A stretch of DNA of 20,732 bases from CAZTDD01 sp964612675 (GTDB lineage Bacteria > Hinthialibacterota > Hinthialibacteria > Hinthialibacterales > JAKPRU01), in assembly GCA_964612675.1 (NCBI GenBank), contig CAZTDD010000118.1:1-20732 (forward strand), read 5' to 3'. Below the pieces are notes generated by a model. It did no database searches. It was not told where the DNA came from and was given only the letters and a program-made list of their open reading frames with translations. Below, piece after piece: positions 1-7,162 of this stretch (positions are counted from its first letter, which is position 1; the number at the start of each line of letters is the position of its first letter). A program made the translations under genes and the position numbers.

Positions 1-33
1 TCACCCCGGCCCTCTCCCAGAGGGAGAGGGAGA
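1..33 (-). repeat. Interspersed palindromic element, copy 1 (cut by window edge)
   Basis: Perfect 9-bp arms CCCTCTCCC (10-18) and GGGAGAGGG (22-30) flank the spacer AGA. A C-rich flank on the left continues out of the window. Two more copies lie at 3828-3861 and 9745-9777 in the opposite orientation. This core resembles the short intergenic palindromes dispersed through many bacterial genomes. It lies downstream of the minus-strand gene ending at 155 and may shape that transcript's 3' end. Confidence 0.7.
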
Positions 34-44
34 AGAACTCTCTC

Positions 45-84
45 GACTTTTTGCGGCGCCATCAAGCCTGGGGGGCAAAAAGTC
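45..84 (-). terminator. Inverted repeat downstream of the minus-strand membrane protein gene
   Basis: Perfect 10-bp arms GACTTTTTGC (45-54) and GCAAAAAGTC (75-84) enclose a 20-nt loop. The repeat begins 71 nt beyond the stop codon of the minus-strand gene, so it is placed to act as a 3' hairpin or terminator. The T-run lies within the stem and no U-tract follows it, so intrinsic termination is uncertain. Confidence 0.35.
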
Positions 85-154
85 TGGTGTACAATTAGGA
101 CGACGCTCCCACTCGCTGTTCACTTCTTGCATAGGGCGGGGGTGAAGACTACTC

Positions 155-1681
155 TCAAGGCCGTGTGATGACACAGCCAATCTCAGGCGACTGAAATACC
201 CCATCGGAGTAATTCAACTGTACTTTATATATACCCGGTGCATCGAATCGGAATGGTTCCGTTCGCACTTCCTCGCCGCTTTCGTTTCGTACCTCGAACC
301 AAAATGGTTTGCACGGAACCTCTGTGATTGTGAATTGTCCGTTGGCCCGTGTTTCGGCGGAGGCCATGACCGAACACGACGGCGGCAATCTGTCTCCAGA
401 CAGCCAAACCTGCATCCCGGCCATCGGTTTCCCGTCCGAAGTCAATACGATGCCCTCGATATGCGCGGCGGGAGTCATCACAAAATCCAACGCGTAGGGG
501 GTTAACGGCAAAACCAGGTCTGCGTACCATTCCAACTCGCCCTCATCGCGGCGCTCATCCGCAATCGCCAGACCACCGTGACGCCAGAGGTTGGTCTCGT
601 AATAACCCGACAAATGCGCATGAATGGTCGCCGCCTGAAGGCCGATCCTTCTCTCGCCTGTCTCCTCGTCGACAAACCACATCCCGCCGGTAAAACGAAG
701 CGTGTACCTCCCGTGGCTGTCGGTTCGAGTTTCGCCGGTGGGCATCAGCGTGCCCACACCGCAATGCGCGCTGATTTTCACATCCTTGAGCGGATTATTG
801 CCGGTGTCCGTCACCCGACCGGTCACGATGAAGGGCCACCGGCGGTCAACCTCTTCATCGCTCAGCGGCACAGACCGGAGAGGCATTCGAATAGGGTTCT
901 GCCGATTGGCGATTACGTCGACGGGATATTGCTTCACTTCCGGGTAATTCTGCTGACCGTACCGATGTGCGATTCGCTGCGCTGTGATTGTGTATCTTCC
1001 CGGTGTTAGGCGGTGAAATTCAATCCCACCATTCTCATCGGTTCGGCTGATAAAATTCCCGGATCCAAATCCGACCGGCAACCCGTCTTCTCGATAAAGG
1101 GTAACCGCCGCTCCCGCGATCGCAGCATTACTCTTCTCGTCGATGACTACCACCCTCAGCGGGGTGTCTCCTTGCTGTCGAATCGTGACGGAGGTCTTTC
1201 GGTGTGCGTTATCGAGTGCGATTACTTCACTCAGCCCATAGGGTGTCGGATCCGAGCGCTCGGGATGGACACTGGCTGCGCTGACACGGTATCTTCCAGG
1301 GTCCAGGTTCTCGTAGGTTGTGGTATGGGCGGTTTGTTGATGTTGGGTCGGTATCCAGACTGTATCGGTTTCCTTGTCGTGCCAATGGATGGTACGGAGC
1401 GGCCCTCCGCTTCTCACTTCAGCGGCTGTCGACGGCGCGGCTTCACGCCATAAAGTGAGCTGGGCAACGTCCGCCGGTTCTCCGTCCGGAGCGAGTACAA
1501 GAACTTCGACTGTGAAAATGGATTCCTTGAGTTCTCCCAGCGCTCCGGCAATCAGCGCGGCCGATAGAATGCAAAGAAGAACGATCTGACTGGCCGTCCA
1601 GCGCGAGGAGACATACTGATACAACGCATGGCGGTCGAAGAGAGAACGAGAACTCCACGGACCGTCAGGTATTCGCTGCAT
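155..1681 (-). CDS. Membrane-anchored protein with carboxypeptidase-regulatory-like repeats
   Basis: About 508 residues from the ATG at 1681. The frame stays open to 1933, but that extension overlaps the start of the divergent gene, so I prefer the internal start; a GTG at 1693 is an alternative. After about 30 residues there is one transmembrane segment (residues ~32-48, sequence IVLLCILSAALIAGAL), and the rest should face the periplasm or outside. The large domain holds several repeats of the type 'G.V.D..G.PL..V.I......G....T...G.Y.....PG.Y.I', typical of carboxypeptidase-regulatory/CNA-B-like beta-sandwich folds. Examples are 'LTPGRYTITA', 'VTDTGNNPLKDVKI' and 'VLTSDGKPMAGMQVWL'. I see no catalytic domain. 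Such proteins usually have structural or binding roles at the cell surface; the exact function is unknown. Confidence 0.7.
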   Translation of the reverse strand: MQRIPDGPWSSRSLFDRHALYQYVSSRWTASQIVLLCILSAALIAGALGELKESIFTVEVLVLAPDGEPADVAQLTLWREAAPSTAAEVRSGGPLRTIHWHDKETDTVWIPTQHQQTAHTTTYENLDPGRYRVSAASVHPERSDPTPYGLSEVIALDNAHRKTSVTIRQQGDTPLRVVVIDEKSNAAIAGAAVTLYREDGLPVGFGSGNFISRTDENGGIEFHRLTPGRYTITAQRIAHRYGQQNYPEVKQYPVDVIANRQNPIRMPLRSVPLSDEEVDRRWPFIVTGRVTDTGNNPLKDVKISAHCGVGTLMPTGETRTDSHGRYTLRFTGGMWFVDEETGERRIGLQAATIHAHLSGYYETNLWRHGGLAIADERRDEGELEWYADLVLPLTPYALDFVMTPAAHIEGIVLTSDGKPMAGMQVWLSGDRLPPSCSVMASAETRANGQFTITEVPCKPFWFEVRNESGEEVRTEPFRFDAPGIYKVQLNYSDGVFQSPEIGCVITRP

Positions 1682-1836
1682 GGGCCGATACACTTCCAAA
1701 ACACATGAGATCTGGTCAGCTTGATAATGAAACGGCGGTTTCCGGTAGAGGGTAACGAGAGAATTGCGATCTTCGAGTCCCTTTACACGGCATCCCGCTT
1801 CGACACCGTACAATTCTATCTCCAGGAGGAATGCAA

Positions 1837-2472
1837 ATGAAACACCTGCTGCTGGTTGCCTTTTTCGCTGTCCTATCGATATTCCCGTTTTCAGCGGATG
1901 CGCAACTCCGGAAGCCGAACGCCGTCGACCCATCGGAGCTGGCCTCTGTGATCCACCTCGATCCCGGCCTACAGATCGTCGATGGGTATGAATATCCGTG
2001 CGAAGACGATGACAATTGCGCGCGGATCATCGACACCGAAACAGGGCAGGAAATCCGGATGTTTCAGCCGTATCAACCTCCCATCTTCCCTGCGGGGCCC
2101 GTGGTCGTGTCTTCCGACCTGATGGTGAATTCCGGGCAGACAGATACAGGGTTCGTGATATTTTTCCACCATCTCAGCAATGGAACGAAGATCATCGCGT
2201 ACGCGGAGCCGAATAGCCCGGACGTTGAGGGATTTCATCATCTCGGGTTTGTCGACCGTACACTTTTGGTTTACCTTTCCTACGATCAGCCGGGCACAGT
2301 GACACGCCGGAATGTGATTATCCGAATCGCCGGCGATTGGGAAGGACTGGGAATTCATCTTCCAAAGGAGACGCAATCCGCCGACCTGGACGGCAACGGG
2401 GAAGTCGATCTCACAGATTTACTTCTGTTTCGGCAACAGTGGCGAACCGCGACACAAAAGACAACCAAGTAA
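1837..2472 (+). CDS. Secreted protein with C-terminal dockerin-like EF-hand repeat
   Basis: The start is decided by the ribosome binding site. AGGAGGA at 1824-1830 directly abuts an ATG at 1831 but is 6 nt from the in-frame ATG at 1837, so 1837 is the likely start (211 residues). The N-terminus is a Sec signal peptide (KH, hydrophobic LLLVAFFAVLSIFPF, then SADA before Q). The middle has no domain I recognise. The C-terminus has one Ca-binding loop, DLDGNGEVDLTDLLLFRQQW, like a single type I dockerin/EF-hand repeat with acidic ligands at loop positions 1, 3, 5 and 12. It is transcribed divergently from the membrane-anchored repeat protein, and the two may act together at the cell surface. Alternatively the loop may be only a calcium-binding tail used for secretion or anchoring. 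Confidence 0.75.
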   Translation: MKHLLLVAFFAVLSIFPFSADAQLRKPNAVDPSELASVIHLDPGLQIVDGYEYPCEDDDNCARIIDTETGQEIRMFQPYQPPIFPAGPVVVSSDLMVNSGQTDTGFVIFFHHLSNGTKIIAYAEPNSPDVEGFHHLGFVDRTLLVYLSYDQPGTVTRRNVIIRIAGDWEGLGIHLPKETQSADLDGNGEVDLTDLLLFRQQWRTATQKTTK

Positions 2473-2545
2473 TCGCCACTGGACCCCCCGAAGGCCTGAA
2501 AGGAACACCAACAGTCTCTCATTGTAGAGTATTTTAATAACTCGC

Positions 2546-2575
2546 CGCCCTGCCTCTGCAACTCCAGACGGGGCG
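2546..2575 (+). terminator. Weak hairpin after the dockerin-like gene
   Basis: Arms 2546-2552 (CGCCCTG) and 2569-2575 (CGGGGCG) pair over 7 bp with one T-G pair. The hairpin lies 73 nt after the stop codon and has no clear U-tract. It may separate the dockerin-like gene from the virion cassette that begins at 2691. Nothing else is evident between 2473 and 2690. Confidence 0.25.
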
Positions 2576-2690
2576 ATTCCCTCTGTGTATATCCACTCCC
2601 ACCATCGCTTCAGCAAGCCAAAATTACAGCAAAATGCGCCGCTACAACAATAGGTAGAAGACAGTGAATCGGAAATGAAAGGCTGACCCG

Positions 2691-3155
2691 ATGAGCGACG
2701 CACTACGCAACGAGGAACAGACACCAATCAAGATGGGCGTGCTTCAAATCGCACAACTCGCCCGCACATTCGCGGCCCAAGCGGATGACTTGCGTGCCGC
2801 CCGCGAACGATGCGAGATCCTCGAAGCCGAACTCACGCATTTACGTGCAAAGCAGGACGAAGACAAGGATCTTCTGGACCTCGGCAGAAGTGAGATGGAA
2901 CGACTTTACAGCGAGGCTGAAGGGCGATTGCGGGCCATTACCCTCTTTACTCGAGACCAGGATCGACATGACAAACTCTCCTGTAGGCTCGCCGAGCGCG
3001 ATCTGACGCCTCAGGAACTGGTGCGATGGCACAAACGGATTTCGGATGAGTTTCGCTTGCTTTACCCGACACAACCCGTCTCTCATCCCGCTGAAGAATT
3101 TCCCCCGACAACCAAGAAACCGGATTCGTTCGGACAGTTTCGTCTACGTGGCTGA
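2691..3155 (+). CDS. Coiled-coil hypothetical protein, first gene of the virion cassette
   Basis: This 154-residue protein is not recognised. The ATG at 2691 follows an AAAGG motif at about 10 nt spacing; Met15 is a possible later start. Residues ~20-85 are charged and alpha-helical with heptad-like spacing (LRAARERCEILEAELTHLRA, then more Leu/Glu-rich helix), consistent with a coiled coil. The C-terminal 30 residues are rich in Pro and Lys and probably flexible. It starts the plus-strand run of virion-like genes, 47 nt before the cement protein gene. A scaffold or minor head role fits this position, but that is inference from location only. It shows no terminase or portal motif. Confidence 0.6.
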   Translation: MSDALRNEEQTPIKMGVLQIAQLARTFAAQADDLRAARERCEILEAELTHLRAKQDEDKDLLDLGRSEMERLYSEAEGRLRAITLFTRDQDRHDKLSCRLAERDLTPQELVRWHKRISDEFRLLYPTQPVSHPAEEFPPTTKKPDSFGQFRLRG

Positions 3156-3202
3156 ACGTTTGATTCCGATGACTTCAAGAACACAGCAAAAGGAGGCTTA
3201 CG

Positions 3203-3607
3203 ATGAGCCGAACAGTCGACAATAACGGCGTGGGTGCTCTATACGCCACGTTTGCCATCGACAAAACCGGAGACGATTACGATCTGACCTCGTCAAACAT
3301 CGGCGATGCGGTTTCGCTGTCCGGAACCAACGAAGTCGATCATGGAACCGACGGTGCACAATTGCTCGGACGGTTGGAGCACGTGGACAACGGCCTGGTG
3401 ACGGTCCAACTCGCGGGTGTTGCTCGTTTCAGCATCAATACGGGAAAAACCGCTCCCGACCTGGGCAACGGAATTGTCGTGGACGGGGCGGGGAAGGTTT
3501 ACCAGGCCCCGGCGGTTGCCGACGCCCCGGCAGGGGGGAATATCGCACGGGGAACCGTACTTGCAATCGATGCGGTCAATAATACATGCGACGTTCTTCT
3601 TGGATGA
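3203..3607 (+). CDS. Capsid cement/decoration-like protein (DUF2190-like)
   Basis: A 134-residue protein with a strong ribosome binding site (AGGAGG, about 8 nt before ATG). The pattern 'AVSLSG...VDHGTDGAQLLGRLEHVDNGLVTVQLAGVARF', then 'GNGIVVDGAGKVYQ' and 'RGTVLAIDAVNNTCDVLLG', matches the layout of small beta-rich capsid cement proteins often found next to phage major capsid genes. These proteins bind the outside of the capsid shell and stabilise it. The position just before the capsid gene agrees. The assignment rests on pattern recall, not a search. A 276-nt repeat-bearing gap separates it from the capsid gene. Confidence 0.65.
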   Translation: MSRTVDNNGVGALYATFAIDKTGDDYDLTSSNIGDAVSLSGTNEVDHGTDGAQLLGRLEHVDNGLVTVQLAGVARFSINTGKTAPDLGNGIVVDGAGKVYQAPAVADAPAGGNIARGTVLAIDAVNNTCDVLLG

Positions 3608-3636
3608 GAACAACAATGGCTATTTGCAGCGAGGCG

Positions 3637-3816
3637 GCAAATAGTCGCCCGACGGAAATTGCCTGTCTGGCAGAAAGTCATCGTTAGGCGAGAAGTCGTC
3701 GTTTGGCGAGAAGTCGTCGTTTGGCGAAAATTGATCGTTTGCCGAATGACTATCGCCTGGCGGAAAACCGTCGCCTGGCGGAAAACCGTCGCTTGATGGA
3801 AAACCGTCGCCTGGCG
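3637..3816 (+). repeat. 18-bp minisatellite upstream of the capsid gene
   Basis: About ten tandem 18-bp units fill 3637-3816, with consensus near GAAAACCGTCGCCTGGCG. Two units (3691-3708 and 3709-3726) are identical; units 3763-3780 and 3799-3816 are also identical to each other. No unique spacers separate the units, so this is not CRISPR. A period divisible by three keeps both strands open over part of the block, but no convincing gene runs through it. It occupies most of the gap between the cement and capsid genes, 3608-3883. Confidence 0.85.
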
Positions 3817-3827
3817 GCATCAGAAGT

Positions 3828-3861
3828 CCCCTCTCCCTCTGGGAGAGGGTGAGGGTGAGGG
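3828..3861 (+). repeat. Interspersed palindromic element, copy 2
   Basis: Arms CCCTCTCCC (3829-3837) and GGGAGAGGG (3841-3849) flank TCT, followed by a GT-rich tail (tgagggtgaggg). It sits 12 nt after the 18-bp minisatellite and 7 nt before the AAAGGAG ribosome binding site of the capsid gene. In the mRNA it would form a stable hairpin in the capsid 5' leader, so it could affect processing, stability or translation. Confidence 0.8.
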
Positions 3862-3883
3862 AAAACCAAAGGAGAGACCACTC

Positions 3884-4948
3884 ATGTTCATACAGGAAGA
3901 GAAACGATCCGGATTGCCGGACGAACTCCAAAAAGCAGCGACCATCCCGATTCATGAAGGCTTGTACAACGAGATCCGGCAGCGCGGGTGTGATTTGACG
4001 ACGTATCTGGAGGAACTCGATCCGTCTCCTGTCGATAGCGCTTTGGACGCATTCGAACGGCAGCTGGCGTTGGCAGGCATCAAAACCGCCGGCCCGGACT
4101 CGAGTATCATTGACCGTTTCTTCGCGTCGCAGGAAAGCGCGGTGCTTTTCCCCGAATATGTGGCGCGTTCCGTACGGATCGGGAAAGACGAATTCACAAA
4201 ACTCCAGAAGATCATCGCCAACCGCACACACATCGACGACAACACCTACAAAGCCGTCTACATGGACGATTCGGTACTCACCGAGAGCGACAAGGAACTG
4301 GCAAAGGTCGCCGAAGGGGCCGAACTTCCTAAAATCGAACTGAAGACGGCGGAACATTCTATTCAACTGCTGAAATACGGCCGCTATCTCGAAGCCACCT
4401 ACGAGGCAATCCGCAGAAAACGGGCAAACGTCATCAGCCTGTTCCTGCGAGCGATCGGCGTGCAGATCCAGCGCAACAAGTTCGAAGACGCGATCACCGC
4501 AATCATCGACGGCGACGGCAATGACAACGCCGCTTCCGTGACCAACACCGCTGCGAGTGGATCTCTTACATATGGAGATCTGGTCGAGTTCCGCCTCTCG
4601 TTCGATCCCTATGAAATGAACGTGGTGGTTGTCAGTCAATCCATGGCGAAAACGATCCTCGGGCTGAGCGAGTTCAAAGAACCGCTGGTTGCGGGTGAAT
4701 TCCAGCGCACCGGCCAAATGATCCGGCTCTTCGGAGCGGAAATGATCGTCGACGACTTTGTCACCGATGATCGCATCATCGGTCTCGACAGGCGTTTCGC
4801 ACTCGAAGAGGTTTATGAAACCGACATTGCCACCGAAAGTGAACGGCTTATTCGCCAGCAGATCGAAGGCACGGCGATTTCCGAGGTCTCCGGGTTCGCT
4901 CGCTTGATCGGATCCGCCGCGAAAATCCTCGATACTGTCTGGTCCTGA
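3884..4948 (+). CDS. HK97-fold phage major capsid protein
   Basis: A 354-residue protein, within the usual size range for HK97-type major capsid proteins. The AAAGGAG ribosome binding site supports the ATG at 3884. Residues ~1-78 are polar and helical and could be a delta/scaffold-like segment removed during maturation. From ~80 the sequence follows the typical capsid pattern: 'SAVLFPEYVARSV', 'IDDNTYKAVYM', an E-loop-like acidic stretch and 'KTAEHSIQLLKYGRYLEATYEAI', a long helix 'VISLFLRAIGVQIQRNKFEDAI'. It ends with 'DRRFALEEVYETDIATESERLIRQQ', which resembles the C-terminal A-domain strand of the fold. It would form the icosahedral shell with the cement protein upstream. Gene 6203-7153 encodes a protease that could mature it. 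I infer the fold from sequence pattern; a structural prediction would confirm it. Confidence 0.8.
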   Translation: MFIQEEKRSGLPDELQKAATIPIHEGLYNEIRQRGCDLTTYLEELDPSPVDSALDAFERQLALAGIKTAGPDSSIIDRFFASQESAVLFPEYVARSVRIGKDEFTKLQKIIANRTHIDDNTYKAVYMDDSVLTESDKELAKVAEGAELPKIELKTAEHSIQLLKYGRYLEATYEAIRRKRANVISLFLRAIGVQIQRNKFEDAITAIIDGDGNDNAASVTNTAASGSLTYGDLVEFRLSFDPYEMNVVVVSQSMAKTILGLSEFKEPLVAGEFQRTGQMIRLFGAEMIVDDFVTDDRIIGLDRRFALEEVYETDIATESERLIRQQIEGTAISEVSGFARLIGSAAKILDTVWS

Positions 4949-4980
4949 TCCAATCCACGCGTTTGTCTCCTCTCAGAGAT

Positions 4981-5013
4981 GTGCAGGGGCGGTATCGGCG
5001 GCCGCCCCTGCAC
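4981..5013 (+). repeat. Perfect 12-bp hairpin after the capsid gene
   Basis: GTGCAGGGGCGG (4981-4992) pairs perfectly with CCGCCCCTGCAC (5002-5013) across a 9-nt loop. It lies 32 nt after the capsid stop codon and 54 nt before the next start. No U-tract follows, so it is more likely an RNA stabiliser, processing site or partial attenuator than a full intrinsic terminator. GC-rich palindromes of this style are also dispersed elements in many bacterial genomes, so it may simply be inserted. Confidence 0.75.
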
Positions 5014-5067
5014 AACAGAAGAGGTGTGTTTGTCGTGCTGACGACAGACTGAGGAGGTTGTAGACGG

Positions 5068-5478
5068 ATGGCTTTCACGAACGAGATGTTGGTTCGCCAG
5101 CGCGGTTTGATGCGGCTATTCGAGGAAGTCCCTTCCGACCAACTCAACCGCTGTATTCAAACCGCTCACTCGGCAATTCTCGAATCGACAAGTGGGATCT
5201 CTGAGTCCGATCCGCCAACTGCAGCGGTGGAAGCGGAAACCGAACTTGCGCTCGCTGAAGCGCTTCGGATCCTCGCTGTCTCCAACGAGATCAACCGACC
5301 GCCGTATCGGACGCCGGATCTTTCCATCGACGATCCTCGACGGCCTCAACGCCTCATGGCACTGGCCGACATGGAGGAAGCGCGTGCCTGGAGCCGGCTG
5401 CGGCCGTATTTGAAATGCTCGGAACCTCGGCAATTCGGACTGCAGCGACCTGTTTTAGAGGTTGACGATAACAGCTGA
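5068..5478 (+). CDS. Possible head-tail connector/adaptor protein
   Basis: A 136-residue, mostly helical protein starting after an AGGAGG motif. The segment with 'LFEEVPSDQLNRCIQTAHSA', then 'ILEST' and a later helix 'EAETELALAEALRILAVSNEI' resembles small all-helical gp6-like adaptors, which attach to the portal at the head-tail junction. The place directly after the capsid gene is usual for such adaptors. No portal gene is visible in the cassette, so the partner is missing or elsewhere. The identification is tentative; a generic helical minor structural protein is equally possible. Confidence 0.45.
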   Translation: MAFTNEMLVRQRGLMRLFEEVPSDQLNRCIQTAHSAILESTSGISESDPPTAAVEAETELALAEALRILAVSNEINRPPYRTPDLSIDDPRRPQRLMALADMEEARAWSRLRPYLKCSEPRQFGLQRPVLEVDDNS

Positions 5479-5508
5479 ACTCAAATCGGCGCCATCGAGA
5501 CGAGAACA

Positions 5509-6189
5509 ATGATTTGTATCGGGACATTTACTTTTCCGGAACGGACAACGACATGGCGTTCGATAATTATTGAAGCGCTATCGAAAGAACGGCGTGAAAT
5601 AATCCTCGATTCCCTCTTGCTCGAGGCGGATTGTCCATTGGGCGTTCAAAGACGACTCGACGAACTGAGGGAGGAAATCGAACGATTCGATCGAGGACAA
5701 GCGAACCTGAGTCTGCACGAAAACCGCTTCTTCGAAGGACGCCGGCGCGAGTTGAAAATCGCACCGTCTCCTAGAGAAGACGCAGCGCGCGTTCAGCTGA
5801 GAATCCTAACGCTGGACCGTTTCGAGAGAAGCACGGAACTCCATACGCATAGCGCGGATTTGCAGCCGCCAACCAATACCGTTCGGTTGTTGAATCGAGG
5901 GAATCACGCAACTCCGCCACTCATCACGATACAGCCCTCGGGGACGATTGAATCATTTACGCTGAATATCGATGCGGCCGAGTTGACCTATGAAGGCGGT
6001 CTGGGATCCGGCGATCGACTTTCTCTCGACAGCGAGGCAAACACAGCACTTCTCAACGATACCGAAAACGTTACGCACCTTGTCGATCAATTCCCCTGGC
6101 TCGATTCGGGATGGAACAGAGCCGCTGTTGTTGTCTCCGGAGCGGCGAACGGTCTCATGCAGATCGAATATCGAGATCTATGGGTTTAA
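5509..6189 (+). CDS. Distal tail protein (Dit)-like, siphovirus tail component
   Basis: A 226-residue protein 30 nt after the possible connector gene. The N-terminal half is charged and includes 'FDRGQANLSLHENRFFEGRRRELKIAPSP', like the first beta-domain of Dit. The C-terminal 100 residues carry the pattern I associate most with Dit C-domains: 'VRLLNRGNHATPPLITIQPSG', a beta-rich 'GDRLSLDSEANTALLND', 'WLDSGWNRAAVVVSG' and terminal 'IEYRDLWV'. Dit forms the hub joining tail tube to tail tip in siphoviruses and links to receptor-binding proteins. Its presence without a tail-tube or tape-measure gene in the cassette is unexpected. No strong Shine-Dalgarno is visible; the ATG follows GAGACGAGAACA. 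Confidence 0.6.
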   Translation: MICIGTFTFPERTTTWRSIIIEALSKERREIILDSLLLEADCPLGVQRRLDELREEIERFDRGQANLSLHENRFFEGRRRELKIAPSPREDAARVQLRILTLDRFERSTELHTHSADLQPPTNTVRLLNRGNHATPPLITIQPSGTIESFTLNIDAAELTYEGGLGSGDRLSLDSEANTALLNDTENVTHLVDQFPWLDSGWNRAAVVVSGAANGLMQIEYRDLWV

Positions 6190-6202
6190 AGAGGAAAAGA
6201 GA

Positions 6203-7153
6203 ATGTACCTATCCTATCGAGCAGCGACTCTGGACGAATGTCAACCTTCGACGCAACAAGAGGATCTCACGGCTCTGAACGCGCTCTCGCCGACAAGACT
6301 CGATTGGGATGACGTGTTTGTACGGAGTATGTACCTCTGTTCCGACCGACCGTGCGAATGCGACTGGTCTCGCTTTACGCCCCACGCCTTGGAGCAGATT
6401 GCACGATTGGTCATCGGCCAGTCGGTCATCACCGGCCATGACCGCCGATCGCTTCCGTTGGCGCGTTTCTTCAAAGCAAAAACAGTTGAACGCACCGGTC
6501 CCGACGGAGAACCCGTCCGCTGGGTCCAGGCCTGGTTTTATTGGCTGCGCGAAACGAGCGGCGCGGTAGATCTGCTTTTGAATATCGATGGTGGGATCTA
6601 TCGCGAAGTATCGATCGCGTGGAGGTATCGGCATTGGACCTGTTCCATTTGTGGCGAAGAAGACGGCCTTTGTGCACATCGTCCGGGCGAAGTCTCCGGT
6701 GAGCAACGATGTCTGCGTGTGATCGACGAGATTGTCGATGTCCTCGAAGGTTCGCTTGTTTATAAAGGGGCCGACCAGGGCGCTACGCTGGCCCGCTCGT
6801 TTGAAGGCCAAATTCACGGTGAAGACGAGCCTCTCTTGTGCATTTGGGCCGACGAGAATCCTCTCTTTCGGTCGTTGCTCCAGCATGAACTGTTGGCGGA
6901 TGTCCGTGAATTCGATCCGGATGCTCTTGGTGCGCTTGAAAACAGCGTGTCCCATGTCTGGATTGATGATTTCCAGGAAACCGTTTGGGCCGGGCATGAC
7001 ATGATAAAGCTCCTACAGGGCGACGGCGATTTGTTGACGCGAGAGGCCGACGGCTCCGTCGAGAAATACCTGTCGCAAACGCTGAAACTCACTGTGCAAA
7101 GAGAAGACACCGACAGCGACGAAGTCTACTTGACGGCTCGGCACGCGGATTGA
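6203..7153 (+). CDS. Prohead (capsid maturation) protease-like protein with Cys/His cluster
   Basis: The start is the ATG at 6203, 13 nt after the preceding stop and following GAGGAAAAGAGA; the frame is open further upstream but overlaps the Dit-like gene. The 316-residue protein resembles HK97-type (S78) prohead proteases of the kind common in Firmicutes phages. Visible features are 'DWSRFTPHALEQIARLVIGQ', then 'GHDRRSLPLARFF' (His79, candidate catalytic), 'IDGGIYREVSIAW' (Ser137, candidate nucleophile), a 'CSIC...CAH..G...C' segment (Cys147, Cys150, Cys157, His159, Cys170) and 'LEGSLVYKGA', which matches the 'EWSFVAVPA' end of that family. Residues ~190-316 form an extra C-terminal part I do not recognise. 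It should cleave capsid or scaffold proteins during head maturation. Its place after the Dit-like gene is unusual: proteases normally precede the capsid gene. Confidence 0.65.
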   Translation: MYLSYRAATLDECQPSTQQEDLTALNALSPTRLDWDDVFVRSMYLCSDRPCECDWSRFTPHALEQIARLVIGQSVITGHDRRSLPLARFFKAKTVERTGPDGEPVRWVQAWFYWLRETSGAVDLLLNIDGGIYREVSIAWRYRHWTCSICGEEDGLCAHRPGEVSGEQRCLRVIDEIVDVLEGSLVYKGADQGATLARSFEGQIHGEDEPLLCIWADENPLFRSLLQHELLADVREFDPDALGALENSVSHVWIDDFQETVWAGHDMIKLLQGDGDLLTREADGSVEKYLSQTLKLTVQREDTDSDEVYLTARHAD

Positions 7154-7162
7154 GCGAAGACC

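Noticed and set aside
2473..2690. Phage attachment site, integrase or tRNA at the left border of the cassette
   Set aside because: No tRNA-like sequence, no direct repeat shared with the right border and no recombinase gene were found by eye.
3620..4717. Long minus-strand frame opposite the capsid gene, including hexapeptide-like repeats
   Set aside because: It is antisense to a clear capsid gene, and its repeats simply translate the 18-bp minisatellite and palindrome; no ribosome binding site or family was seen.
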